DNA of 64,000 nt, taken from positions 62,001 to 126,000 of the forward strand of contig NZ_JACLAW010000012.1 in NCBI RefSeq assembly GCF_014230315.1, written 5' to 3'. This stretch comes from Novosphingobium flavum (GTDB lineage: Bacteria; Pseudomonadota; Alphaproteobacteria; Sphingomonadales; Sphingomonadaceae). Positions 23,893 through 33,163 of this stretch are shown in pieces (the first letter of the stretch is position 1; each line of letters opens with the position of its first letter). Below the pieces are notes generated by a model. It had not been told where the DNA came from. It searched no databases and worked only from the letters and a program-made list of their open reading frames with translations. Both the position numbers and the translations under genes were made by a program.

Positions 23893-26856
23893 ATGCGAGG
23901 AATTCGTTCCAAGTTCATTTTGCTGGCCTTCACGGCGCTGGGCGCGTCGCCGGCCGTGGCACAGACCCAGCCGGAAGTGACCGACGCCGCCGCCGAGGAC
24001 ATCATCGTCACCGGTTCGCGCATCATCACCAGTGGCGACAACGCGCCAACCCCGATTACTGTGGTCAGCCCGGAGGCGCTCGCCGTGACCCGGCCGGGCC
24101 GGGTCTTCGAGAGCCTGCAGGACCTTCCGGTCTTTTCCGGTTCGCGCGGGGTTACGGGCGTGCCGAGCAATGCCCAGCCCAATTCGAGCACCGCGGTTTC
24201 CGCGCTCAACCTGCGCAACCTCGGCGGCCTGCGCGCGCTCGCCCTGTTCGACGGCAAACGCATCCCGCCGACTACCGCCGATGGCTATGTCAACGTCAAC
24301 GCCGTGCCGCAGATGCTGCTGCAGCGGGTCGATATCGTCACCGGCGGCGCTTCGGCGGTCTATGGTTCGGATGCGGTCTCGGGCGTGGTCAACTTCATCA
24401 CCGACCGCAAGTTCACCGGCTTCAAGGGCCAGATCCAGGGCGGCGTCTCGGGCCATTCCGATGCCGAGAGCTATGACGTGGGCCTGGCCTGGGGGGCGAA
24501 CCTCGGCGGCGGGCGCGGCCATGTCGCGCTGAGCTACCAGCGGGTCTACAACGCCGGGATCGGGCACCTGAATCAGCGCTCGTGGACCGCGCCGGACTGG
24601 ACCTTGCAGGGCAACGGCACCACCGTGCCCTATCACCTGCAGGACAACATGCGGATCGCCTTCGCCACTTTCGGCGGGTTGATCGTCTGCCCCGGCAGCG
24701 TGACCGCGGGCTTCCGTCCTGCCAACTGCCCGACCGCGCCGCTGGTCGGCCAGACCTTCAATTCCAACGGGGTGCTATCGGCCTATCAGGCCGGTTCGAC
24801 CGCCGGGGTCACGGTCAGCGACGCCGAGATCGGCGGCGGCGGCGCCTATCACACGTGGCCCTCGCTCGCCGGCAAGGTCGGGCTCGACCAGATCTACGGC
24901 CGGTTCGACTACGAGCTGACCGACGCGATCCATTTCTACGTGCAGGGCTCGGGCACCTACGACCATGTCACCGGCAACCCGACCAACCTGCGCTTCTTCG
25001 GGCGCGGCGTAAACATCGGCGCCTGCAACGCCTTCCTCGCGGCGTCCTACCAGGCCGGCTTCGGCTGCACGAGCGCCAACAACGACATCAATTCCACCAC
25101 CCAGCCGACCTTCACCTTCAACAAGATCTTCAACTACGAGATGAACCCGGCCGCGCCCGGCGCGATCATGGAGAGCAAGTCGCGCTCCTACTTCGTGATG
25201 ACCGGGCTGGAAGGCGAACTCGGCGAAAAGTGGAAGTGGGACCTGGGCTATACCCACTCGCTTTCCAAGTACCGCCTCAACGTCAACCGCAACATGGACC
25301 TGTCGCGCACCTATGCCGCGCTCGATGCGGTGGTCGATCCGTCCAGTGGCAAGGTCGTCTGCCGGGTGACCCTGACCAACCCCGGGCTCTACCCCGGTTG
25401 CGTTCCGCTAAACGTGTTCGGGCCGAGCGCGGAAAGCGCGGAGGCGCTGCAGTACATCTTCACCCAGGTCTGGCACGAGACCACCAACACCCTCGACGAC
25501 GTCAACGCCTCGGTCACGGGTTCGCCGTTCGCCCTGTGGGCGGGGCCGGTCGAATTCGCGCTGTCGGGCGAATATCGCCGCCAGACCTATTCGCTGGTCA
25601 CCAATTCGCCCGCGACCCTGACCCAGACCTGCACCGGCCTGCGCTTCGGCAACTGCACGGCCGGGGTGACCGGCGTGAACATCAACCAGTTCGGTGAACG
25701 CTCGCAGGTGGCGCAGAAGGTTACCGAGGGCGCGCTGGAAGTGAACGTGCCGCTGCTCAAGGACGCGGGCTTGCTGCGGGAGCTGAACTTCAACGGCGCG
25801 GTGCGCTATACCCATTATGCCAACGATCCCGGCGCCTCCGGCTTTACCGCCACGAAGTTCAACGCGACGACCTGGAAACTGGGCCTGACCTGGGACGTGG
25901 CCGATATCCTCACCCTGCGCGCGGGCCGCTCGCGCGATATCCGGGCGCCCAACCTCTACGATCTCTATTCGCCGGTTTCGCTCAACCGCAATTCCTTCAC
26001 GCAGGACCAGCTGCTCGGCGGGGTCAATGTCAACGTCCCGATCCAGAGCGGCGGCAACCCCGACCTCAAGCCGGAAGTGGCCAATACCCTGACCATCGGC
26101 GCCGTCCTGCGCCCGGCTCCGGGGTTGAGCTTCGCGCTGGATTTCTACGACATCCGGATCAAGGATGCGCTGGCCACGATCTCGGGTTCGACCAACCTGA
26201 TCCAGAACACCTGCATCGCCAGCGGCGGGGCCTCGCCGCTCTGCGCCCTGCTGGTCCGCGCCAGCGGCAATCCGCTCGACAAGAATTCGGCGCTGACCCT
26301 TGTTTACAACCGCAACATCAACATCGCCGAGCAGCATGCCCGCGGGTGGGACTTCGAGGCCAACTGGCGCACCGGGATCGGCGGCAAGCCCTTCTCGATC
26401 CGCGCCCTCGTCACGTACCAGCCGACGCTGGTCTATTCGCAGGTCGGACTGCCGACCCAGAACCAGGCGGGCGTGACCTACAATGCCACTTACGGCCTCT
26501 ATCCGACGCCGAAGTGGAAGGCATCGGTCTTCGTCCACTTCGAGCCGGCCGAGAACTTCTCGATCGACCTGGCCGAGCGGTGGCGCAGCGCCCTGCGGCT
26601 GGCTCCCGAACCGCAGTTGGTCAGCGGGCACATCCCTTCGGTCGCCTATACCAACCTGACCCTGACCCTGAAGACTCACCTTGGCGGTGGCAATCAGGAC
26701 ATCTTCTTCAACGTCCAGAACCTGTTCGACAAGGACCCGCCTCCGGGCGGGCAGACCAACCAGCAGAACCAGCCCGGCCTTGTTCCCAACGGCTACAACG
26801 TGGGCGACGACGTGATCGGCCGCTATTTCACGGCGGGCGTGCGCTTCAAGTTCTGA
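23893..26856 (+). CDS. TonB-dependent outer-membrane receptor 1
   Basis: 987 aa. Signal peptide (MRGIRSKFILLAFTALGASPAVAQ), a TonB-box-like EDIIVTGSRI soon after it, a plug domain (LNLRNLGGLRALALFDGKR, VDIVTGGASAVYGSDAVSGVVN) and a large beta-barrel ending in GVRFKF with terminal phenylalanine. It should take up a bulky or scarce substrate by proton-motive force through TonB-ExbBD. Two exported esterases follow it on the same strand, so it may import an aromatic ester or glycoside (inference). GGGGGAG precedes the ATG. A GC hairpin sits between it and the esterases. Confidence 0.92.
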   Translation: MRGIRSKFILLAFTALGASPAVAQTQPEVTDAAAEDIIVTGSRIITSGDNAPTPITVVSPEALAVTRPGRVFESLQDLPVFSGSRGVTGVPSNAQPNSSTAVSALNLRNLGGLRALALFDGKRIPPTTADGYVNVNAVPQMLLQRVDIVTGGASAVYGSDAVSGVVNFITDRKFTGFKGQIQGGVSGHSDAESYDVGLAWGANLGGGRGHVALSYQRVYNAGIGHLNQRSWTAPDWTLQGNGTTVPYHLQDNMRIAFATFGGLIVCPGSVTAGFRPANCPTAPLVGQTFNSNGVLSAYQAGSTAGVTVSDAEIGGGGAYHTWPSLAGKVGLDQIYGRFDYELTDAIHFYVQGSGTYDHVTGNPTNLRFFGRGVNIGACNAFLAASYQAGFGCTSANNDINSTTQPTFTFNKIFNYEMNPAAPGAIMESKSRSYFVMTGLEGELGEKWKWDLGYTHSLSKYRLNVNRNMDLSRTYAALDAVVDPSSGKVVCRVTLTNPGLYPGCVPLNVFGPSAESAEALQYIFTQVWHETTNTLDDVNASVTGSPFALWAGPVEFALSGEYRRQTYSLVTNSPATLTQTCTGLRFGNCTAGVTGVNINQFGERSQVAQKVTEGALEVNVPLLKDAGLLRELNFNGAVRYTHYANDPGASGFTATKFNATTWKLGLTWDVADILTLRAGRSRDIRAPNLYDLYSPVSLNRNSFTQDQLLGGVNVNVPIQSGGNPDLKPEVANTLTIGAVLRPAPGLSFALDFYDIRIKDALATISGSTNLIQNTCIASGGASPLCALLVRASGNPLDKNSALTLVYNRNINIAEQHARGWDFEANWRTGIGGKPFSIRALVTYQPTLVYSQVGLPTQNQAGVTYNATYGLYPTPKWKASVFVHFEPAENFSIDLAERWRSALRLAPEPQLVSGHIPSVAYTNLTLTLKTHLGGGNQDIFFNVQNLFDKDPPPGGQTNQQNQPGLVPNGYNVGDDVIGRYFTAGVRFKF

Positions 26857-26871
26857 GCGGATAAACAGGGG

Positions 26872-26898
26872 GCGGGCGGCTCGGGCAGGGCCGCCCGC
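26872..26898 (+). terminator. Hairpin between TonB receptor 1 and esterase genes
   Basis: A 9-bp perfect stem (GCGGGCGGC/GCCGCCCGC) with a 9-base loop, 16 bases after the receptor stop and without a T run. It could attenuate read-through into the esterase genes rather than stop it. Confidence 0.45.
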
Positions 26899-26928
26899 AT
26901 CGCATTCGCCAAACACGTGGGAGAGGAT

Positions 26929-28485
26929 ATGCGCGCAGCCCTGCCAGCCGCCATCATCGCTGCAACCCTGTCGATCCCTGCGGCGGCCGCGCCTCCCGAG
27001 CCGCCACGCATCACCCTGCCGTCGGGCGCGCTTCAGGGTACCCGGCCGGGCGATGCGCCGGGCGCGGTCTTCATGGGCATCCCCTATGCCGCGCCGCCGA
27101 CCGGTCCGCTGCGTTGGCAGGCCCCCCGGCCGGCGCAGAAATGGCCCGGCGTGAAAGATGCCGCCGCGCCCGGCCCGGCCTGCATTCAGGTCGGCGCAAA
27201 CGGTGTCAGCGGCAGCGAGGACTGCCTCTACCTCAACGTGTGGACCCCGCGCTGGCCGGCGCAGGGCAAGGCCCCGGTCATGCTCTGGCTGTTCGGCGGG
27301 GCCAATACCAATGGCTCGGCCAACAACCCCGTTTTCGACGGCGCGGCCCTTGCGCGGCAGGGGGTGGTCGTTGTCACGGCCAATTTCCGGGTGGGCGTTT
27401 TCGGCTTCATGGCGCACCCGGCCCTTTCGGCGGAAAGCCCGGCCCATGCCTCGGGCAACTACATGCTGCTGGATCAACTTGCCGCGCTGCGCTGGATCAG
27501 GGGGAACATTACCCGCTTCGGCGGTGATCCGGGCAATGTCACGCTGTTCGGCCAGTCCTCCGGCTCCTACGACCTCCTGCTGCTGATGACCTCGCCGCTG
27601 GCTCGCGGGCTGTTTCACAAGGCGATTGCGCAGAGCGGGCAGTTCCTCGCCTATGATGGGCCGATGCCCCGGGCGCGGGCCGAGGCGATCGGAAGGCAGA
27701 TCGCGGCCGACCTCAAGGCCCCGGCGGGCGCTGTCGTCCTGCCCTTTCTGCGCGCCTTGCCGCCCGAGGCCGTCCTCGCCGCCGCGCGGTCCCGGATGTC
27801 CACCGTGCCGGGCAGCGACACCGGCCTGCTGACCTCCATCGACGGCCATGTCCTGACCGAGCCGCCGGCGCGTATTTTCGCCGCCGGACGGCAGCTGGCC
27901 ATCCCGCTGATCATCGGCAGCAATGCCCGCGAGATCACCCGCGATGATCCGCTGCCGGTGCTGCGCGCCGGGATCGCGGCGCGCTATGGCGATTTCGCCC
28001 CGGCTGCGCTGGCCGCCTATGGGCTCGACGGCGACCGTCCGGGGCGGACCGACCCGCTGCTTGGCAGCCCCGGCGCGCAGTGGTGGACCGACATCGTCCA
28101 GCGCTGCCCGGCCACGGTCGAGGCTTCGTGGCATGCCGCCGCCGGGCGGCCGACCTTCCATTACCAGTTCGAGCGGACGATCCCCGGCCGCGAGGCGCAG
28201 GGCGCCTATCACGGGGCGGAAGTGCCCTTCGTCTTCGGCAATCTCGACAGGGTGGTGGGGTCCGCTTTCGGCGCGGAAGACCGGGACGCCGCTCGCCAGA
28301 TCCAGGCCTACTGGGTGAACTTTGCCCGAACCGGCAATCCCAACGGCGCGGGCCTGCCCGAATGGCCCCGCGCCGGGAGGGGGGCCTATCTCGCCTTCAC
28401 CCAGAAGGGCCCGGTGGCGGCGCAGGGCCTGCAACAGGGCCCCTGCGCCGTCTATCGTGACTGGACCTTGAGGAACCTGAAATGA
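26929..28485 (+). CDS. Exported type-B carboxylesterase
   Basis: About 518 aa with a signal peptide (MRAALPAAIIAATLSIPAAA). Carboxylesterase/lipase-B features: FMGIPYAAPPTGPLRW, SEDCLYLNVWTP, the oxyanion-hole region WLFGGANTNGS (Gly-Gly-Ala), the nucleophile elbow FGQSSGSYD and the C-terminal YHGAEVPFVFGNL containing the catalytic His. Hydrolyses carboxylic esters in the periplasm or outside. The ATG behind GGGAGAGG was chosen over a GTG four codons earlier. Its stop overlaps the start of the next esterase by four bases. Substrate unknown; context suggests plant-derived phenolic esters. Confidence 0.85.
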   Translation: MRAALPAAIIAATLSIPAAAAPPEPPRITLPSGALQGTRPGDAPGAVFMGIPYAAPPTGPLRWQAPRPAQKWPGVKDAAAPGPACIQVGANGVSGSEDCLYLNVWTPRWPAQGKAPVMLWLFGGANTNGSANNPVFDGAALARQGVVVVTANFRVGVFGFMAHPALSAESPAHASGNYMLLDQLAALRWIRGNITRFGGDPGNVTLFGQSSGSYDLLLLMTSPLARGLFHKAIAQSGQFLAYDGPMPRARAEAIGRQIAADLKAPAGAVVLPFLRALPPEAVLAAARSRMSTVPGSDTGLLTSIDGHVLTEPPARIFAAGRQLAIPLIIGSNAREITRDDPLPVLRAGIAARYGDFAPAALAAYGLDGDRPGRTDPLLGSPGAQWWTDIVQRCPATVEASWHAAAGRPTFHYQFERTIPGREAQGAYHGAEVPFVFGNLDRVVGSAFGAEDRDAARQIQAYWVNFARTGNPNGAGLPEWPRAGRGAYLAFTQKGPVAAQGLQQGPCAVYRDWTLRNLK

Positions 28486-29702
28486 TCCGATCCCGCGCTG
28501 CCGTGCTGGCGCTCCTGCTGGCGGGGCTCACGCCCGCGCCTCTTGCCGCTCAGGCCGGGCGCTATCCGGTGTCCGGGCCGCAGCGGTTGGCCTCGCCCGA
28601 GATCGCGGCAGACGGCCGCGTCACCTTCCGCCTTCACGCCCCCGAGGCCCGCGCCGTCAGTGTCGAGGGGAACTGGGAAGGGAAGAAGTCGCTTGCCCTG
28701 ACGCGGGGCGAGAACGGGGTGTGGAGTGCCGCGACGCCTCCGCTCGCGCCCGATCTCTACAACTATGCCTTCCGGGTCGACGGGCTGCGCGTGCTTGATC
28801 CCGGCAATGTCGAAAGCCAGCGCGGCGGCAACCAGCTTTCCAGCCTGCTGATGGTTTCCGGCCCGGCGGCGAGAGACTGGGACATGGCCGATGTCCCCCA
28901 TGGCAGCGTGGAGCAGGTCTGGGCGCCGGCCCCGGTGCTGCATCAGCCGGCGCGGCGCATGGCGGTCTATCTGCCGCCCGACTATCACGCCCGTCCGGCG
29001 CGGCGCTATCCCGTGCTCTACCTCCTGCACGGCGGCGGCGGGGACGAGGAATCGTGGCTCACCCAGGGCCGCGCGGCGCAGATCCTCGACAACCTGATCG
29101 CGGCGGGCCGGATGGCGCCGATGATCGTGGTCATGCCCAATGGCGAGGATGGCCAGAGCCGGGCGCGCGGCTCGGCGCTGGGGCCGACGCCTTCACGCAT
29201 CCAGGCCGAGCAGGCCCCCGGCAGCGACGCCCGCTTCGCGGTGGAGCAGCCGCAATTGCCCGAACCCTATGCCGGACATTTCCCGGAAAGCCTGGTGCGC
29301 GACATCGTGCCCTTCGTCGAGCGCACGTACCGCACGGCGCCGGGGGCGGCGAACCGGGCCGTGGCCGGGCTCTCGATGGGCGGGGCGCAGACGGTCGTTG
29401 CCTCTGCCAGCAACCCCGGCCTGTTCGGCTGGATCGGCGTGTTCAGCGCTGGGGGCATGGTCGGCGATCCCGCGTTCGAGCGCCAACTCGGCCAACTCGT
29501 CGCCGCGCGGCCCCGGCTCTACTGGGTGGGGGCGGGTGATGCCGACATCGCCCGACTGCGCGCCGCCGCGCTTTACAAGCGGGCGAAAGGGCGCGGCCTC
29601 CCGGCTACCTTCCTGCAGGTTCCGGGCGGCCACACCTGGTTCGTCTGGCGGCGCTTCCTCGTCGATTTCGGCGCGCGCCTGTTTCGCCCCGAAGGGCGCT
29701 AA
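28482..29702 (+). CDS. Exported esterase with N-terminal CBM48-like domain (feruloyl/enterochelin esterase family)
   Basis: 406 aa. A signal peptide (MIRSRAAVLALLLAGLTPAPLAA) is followed by an early-set beta-sandwich (VTFRLHAPEARAVSVEGNWEG), then an esterase-D/XynZ-type alpha/beta-hydrolase: YPVLYLLHGGGGDEESW, MPNGEDGQ, the nucleophile in AGLSMGGAQ, Asp in GAGDADI and His in PGGHTWFVW. This architecture is common in feruloyl and acetyl-xylan esterases of polysaccharide or phenolic-ester systems. Translationally coupled to the preceding carboxylesterase. It faces the tannase-like gene with only about 10 bases between their stops. Confidence 0.85.
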   Translation: MIRSRAAVLALLLAGLTPAPLAAQAGRYPVSGPQRLASPEIAADGRVTFRLHAPEARAVSVEGNWEGKKSLALTRGENGVWSAATPPLAPDLYNYAFRVDGLRVLDPGNVESQRGGNQLSSLLMVSGPAARDWDMADVPHGSVEQVWAPAPVLHQPARRMAVYLPPDYHARPARRYPVLYLLHGGGGDEESWLTQGRAAQILDNLIAAGRMAPMIVVMPNGEDGQSRARGSALGPTPSRIQAEQAPGSDARFAVEQPQLPEPYAGHFPESLVRDIVPFVERTYRTAPGAANRAVAGLSMGGAQTVVASASNPGLFGWIGVFSAGGMVGDPAFERQLGQLVAARPRLYWVGAGDADIARLRAAALYKRAKGRGLPATFLQVPGGHTWFVWRRFLVDFGARLFRPEGR

Positions 29703-29711
29703 CCGCCAGCC

Positions 29712-31397
29712 TCAGCGGCCAGCGCCGATCCACTTCGCCACGCCGTTGACCGGCGCGGGCGTCACGGCCTTGAAGCTGGCCGCCGTGTCGGTCGAACCGG
29801 TGCCGCTGTAGCGGGCCACGGCGGGATAGGCATAGACCGGGCGGCTGCGCGGCGGCAGGACCTTGCGCGGCGGCCCCATCCCGGCGGGCGGGCCGGCTTG
29901 CTGGCCGCTTTGCGCCCCGCCGCTGATCCCGACCGGCAGCCCCTCGGCGGTCTGCCCGGCGCGGTGCGCCTGCATGACGCTGGGCGCCGTGCCGCCCTCG
30001 ACCCAGGCCATCAGGTTGGCCAGCAGCGGAAATTCGCTCGGTCCGTCGCCGCCCGAACAGTGGCCCATGCCGGGGAACAGGAACATCCGCGTCATCGCGT
30101 CGCGCCGCGCCTTGCCCATCTTCAGGCCGGCCCGCTCGAAATAGTCGATCGTGTTGAGCGGGCTGATGTGCGGATCGGACCAGCCGTGCCACAGGATCAG
30201 CTTCCCGCCGCGCCGGGCAAAGCCGGAAAGGTCGGCATTGTCGGCGCTATAGAGCGCGCGGGCCGGTTCCTCGCTGCGATACATCGCCTCGGTAAAGGGG
30301 AAGGTCTTGGGCGTATAGGGCGTGGCCGGATTGGGCGTGAACAGCAGGTGATTGATCGTGTCGCCCGCGAACATCGCGCTGCCGATCCGCCCGTCCGGCG
30401 TGGTCGGCACGAAGACGCCGATCCACTGCTCCTCGCTCCCCGGCTGAAGCGGGCCGACCTCGAGCGCCGTGCCCTTGGCCGAACGCGCGCCCTGATAGAC
30501 CAGGCGCGCGGCCTCGACCTTGTCTGCCGTCAGGCATTTGCCCGCCTCATAGGCGCCCTTGCACAGCAGCAGGGCGGGATTGACCCGGCAGCGACGCGGA
30601 TCGTCGATCTGCCCATCGGCCAGACCATCAAGCTTGTCGCAGGTGGCGAGCGCCAGCTTGTACAGCGCGCGGGCATCGTCGGCGAGGAGGATGGCCTTGC
30701 CGTTGGCATCGGTGTTGACCCGCGCGAGCCAGCCATGGTGGAAACTGTTCTGCACGGTGAAGTTGAGCGCCGGGGCCCCGGCGGCGATGCCGTCGAAATC
30801 CTCGGGGAAGCGCTGGGCCTCCATCAGCGCCTCGCGCCCGCCGTCCGAACATCCGGAGAAATAGGCATAACGCTGCGGCTGGCCGTAGAAGGCCCGGATC
30901 AGCGCCTTGGCCGCGAGAGCGGTGGCGTGAACCCCGCGAAAGGCGAAGTCCTCGCGCTTCTGCTTGTCCTCGCCCCATTCGGTGGCATTGCCCTGGTGGC
31001 CCATGTCGGTGCTGGCCAGCACGATGCGCCCGTCGGTCACGGGCGTGCAGCCCTCGGCCTTGCCCGCATCGATGCGCAGATTGCCGCACAGGCCGCCGCA
31101 GCCTGTCTGCAGGTAGCGCTGGGTCCAGCCGGCCAGCGGCAGGCGCACCTCGAAGCGGATCGCCGGGGCGATCGTCCCGGTCACCTTGCAATAGGGCGAG
31201 CTTCCGGCCACTTCGCTGGCGGCCAGCGTGGTCTTGGCCCCGGTTGCTCCGGCAAGGTCAAGCCCGGCGAGCGAGGCGCAGGAGGTTACCGGGCTGACCG
31301 CGGGAAGATCGGGAAGGCCGGCGGCCCCCGCCGTGGGGGCCATGCCGAGACTGGCCAGAAGAATGGCCGCCAGGGCCGGAAAAACACGCCGCAGCAT
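29712..31397 (-). CDS. Tannase/feruloyl esterase family protein
   Basis: 561 aa with a signal peptide (MLRRVFPALAAILLASLGMAPTAGA). It shows the tannase-family CS-D-HC arrangement: the nucleophile in FSGCSDGGREA preceded by a Cys, the Asp in WHGWSDPHISP, and the His followed by Cys in FPGMGHCSGGDG, so the Cys pair can bridge the catalytic Ser and His. Other marks are QTGCGGLCG and DMGHQGN. Such enzymes release gallate, ferulate or terephthalate monoester (MHETase belongs here too). The start overlaps the stop of the upstream FAD oxidoreductase (TGATG), indicating an operon. Confidence 0.88.
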   Translation of the reverse strand: MLRRVFPALAAILLASLGMAPTAGAAGLPDLPAVSPVTSCASLAGLDLAGATGAKTTLAASEVAGSSPYCKVTGTIAPAIRFEVRLPLAGWTQRYLQTGCGGLCGNLRIDAGKAEGCTPVTDGRIVLASTDMGHQGNATEWGEDKQKREDFAFRGVHATALAAKALIRAFYGQPQRYAYFSGCSDGGREALMEAQRFPEDFDGIAAGAPALNFTVQNSFHHGWLARVNTDANGKAILLADDARALYKLALATCDKLDGLADGQIDDPRRCRVNPALLLCKGAYEAGKCLTADKVEAARLVYQGARSAKGTALEVGPLQPGSEEQWIGVFVPTTPDGRIGSAMFAGDTINHLLFTPNPATPYTPKTFPFTEAMYRSEEPARALYSADNADLSGFARRGGKLILWHGWSDPHISPLNTIDYFERAGLKMGKARRDAMTRMFLFPGMGHCSGGDGPSEFPLLANLMAWVEGGTAPSVMQAHRAGQTAEGLPVGISGGAQSGQQAGPPAGMGPPRKVLPPRSRPVYAYPAVARYSGTGSTDTAASFKAVTPAPVNGVAKWIGAGR

Positions 31398-33163
31398 CAG
31401 TTCTTGTCCTTCCTGCAAACATCCCCGCCGCCTGCCTGCACCGATTCCCCGGAATCGGGGTTATCGGCAAGCGGTGCGGAAAGATCGGATTGCTGTTCGT
31501 GCGCGGCCTCGCGCGCGGCGATAAAGCCGAATGTGAGCGCCGGGCCGAGGTTGATTCCGCCCGAGGGATAGAACCCGCCCATGACGCTCGCGGCATCGGC
31601 CCCGGCGGCAAAGAGCCCGCCGATCACCGCGCCGTCCTCGCCCAGCACGCGCGCGGCGCCGTCGGTGGCCAGCCCCGCGAAACTGCCGAAGCTGCCCGGC
31701 ACGACCTCGACCGCGTAGAACGGCCCGCGCTCGATCGGGGCAAGGTTGGGATTGGGCAGGGCCGGATCGCCGCCATGGCGATTGTAGGGCGACCAGCCGC
31801 GATCGAACTCGGGATCGCGCCCCTCACGCGCCGCCGCGTTGAACGCGGCCACCGTCCGCTCCAGCTCTGGCGTGATCCCGCACAGGCGGGCGAGGGCGGC
31901 AAGGCTGTCCGCGCGCTTGAGATAGCCCGAGCGCAGCCACCAGCCCATCGGCACCGGGAACGGCTTGACCGCGCCCAGCCCCCAGCGGCGGATGAAGCGG
32001 TGATCGCACACCAGCCACGACCGGGGCGGCTCACCCTCCGGCGTGGCGGCGAGCAGGGCCGAGACATAGTCGTGATAGCCATTGGCCTCGTTGACGAAGC
32101 GGCGCCCGTCGGCGCGCACGGCGATGACGCCGGGCTTGGCCCGGTCGATGATATGGGGGAACACGCCGGCCTGCCCGTCGGGCCAGCGCAGGGCCGAGAC
32201 CGGGCACCAGGCCCCGGCCGCCGCGACCGCCGTATCGAACCGCGCGCCGAACGGGAGCGCGAGGCGCAGCGCGGCGCCATCGGCCTCCGGCACGGCCAAT
32301 GAGAGATGTTCGGCGGCATGGGGAAACAGCCCGGAGGTGAACTCGGGGGCGCGGGAAAAACCGCCGGTTGCCAGAAGAACGCCGTGGCGCGCGGTAACCG
32401 TGAACTCGCCGTCCGGTCCGCGCAGCACGGCCCCGGTCACGTGCTGGCGAGAGCCGGTGAGGGCGGTCGCCTCGGTCCCGGTCAGCCAGCGCGTGCCATG
32501 CCGGTCGGCGATCTCGAACAGGCGGGCGACGAGGGCCACGCCGTTGACCAGTTGCAGGGCGCGGCCATGGCGCAGCATGTCCCAGCCATGGCGCAGCACG
32601 CGCCGCGCGGCATGGAGCGCAGAGGCCGGCTTGCGCGTGGCGGTGAGGAAGGCGGCAAGGTCAGCCCCGGCCTGGATCGGCATCCCGGCGAAGGCGGTCT
32701 CGCGCTTGGTCTCCCGCAGCAGGGCGAGGCGCGGGCCGAGGCGGCGGGCGTCGAGCGGAGCGGCGATCAGCTGGCGCCCGCCGGTGCCGGCGCCGGGCTG
32801 GTCGGCATAGACGTCGCAGATCCGGTTGCCCGGCTCGAAGTGCATCCCCTCTGCTTCGAGAAAGTCGACCGCCTCGGGCGCGGCGGCGAGAAAGGCATCG
32901 ACCCGCGCGGCGTCGAAGCGGCTCCCGAGCACGGCGGCGAGGTAGCGGCGCGGCTCGGCAATGTCCTCGGTGATCCCGGCATCTCGGGCGTGGCGGTTGC
33001 GCGGCAGCCACATCCAGCCGCCTGACCAGGCCGTGGTCCCGCCCAGTTGTCCGGCTCGCTCGGCCACGATCACATCAAGGCCAAGGCTGGCGGCGGTTGC
33101 CGCCGCACTCAGCCCGGCCGCACCCGATCCGATCACCAGCAGGTCGCAGTCGCGGGCGGTCAT
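31397..33163 (-). CDS. FAD_binding_2 oxidoreductase (KstD/fumarate reductase-like)
   Basis: 588 aa, no signal peptide. N-terminal FAD site DLLVIGSGAAGLSAAATAASLG and GGTTAWSGGWMWLP, and the C-terminal GLFAAGADAASVMGGFYPSGGINLGPALTFG motif of the 3-ketosteroid dehydrogenase / flavocytochrome c fumarate reductase group. It introduces or reduces an alkene alpha,beta to a carbonyl. Located between tannase-like and TIM-barrel genes in a TetR-controlled operon; a role on an alicyclic or aromatic acid is plausible but not shown. The ATG overlaps the stop of the TIM-barrel gene. Confidence 0.85.
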   Translation of the reverse strand: MTARDCDLLVIGSGAAGLSAAATAASLGLDVIVAERAGQLGGTTAWSGGWMWLPRNRHARDAGITEDIAEPRRYLAAVLGSRFDAARVDAFLAAAPEAVDFLEAEGMHFEPGNRICDVYADQPGAGTGGRQLIAAPLDARRLGPRLALLRETKRETAFAGMPIQAGADLAAFLTATRKPASALHAARRVLRHGWDMLRHGRALQLVNGVALVARLFEIADRHGTRWLTGTEATALTGSRQHVTGAVLRGPDGEFTVTARHGVLLATGGFSRAPEFTSGLFPHAAEHLSLAVPEADGAALRLALPFGARFDTAVAAAGAWCPVSALRWPDGQAGVFPHIIDRAKPGVIAVRADGRRFVNEANGYHDYVSALLAATPEGEPPRSWLVCDHRFIRRWGLGAVKPFPVPMGWWLRSGYLKRADSLAALARLCGITPELERTVAAFNAAAREGRDPEFDRGWSPYNRHGGDPALPNPNLAPIERGPFYAVEVVPGSFGSFAGLATDGAARVLGEDGAVIGGLFAAGADAASVMGGFYPSGGINLGPALTFGFIAAREAAHEQQSDLSAPLADNPDSGESVQAGGGDVCRKDKN

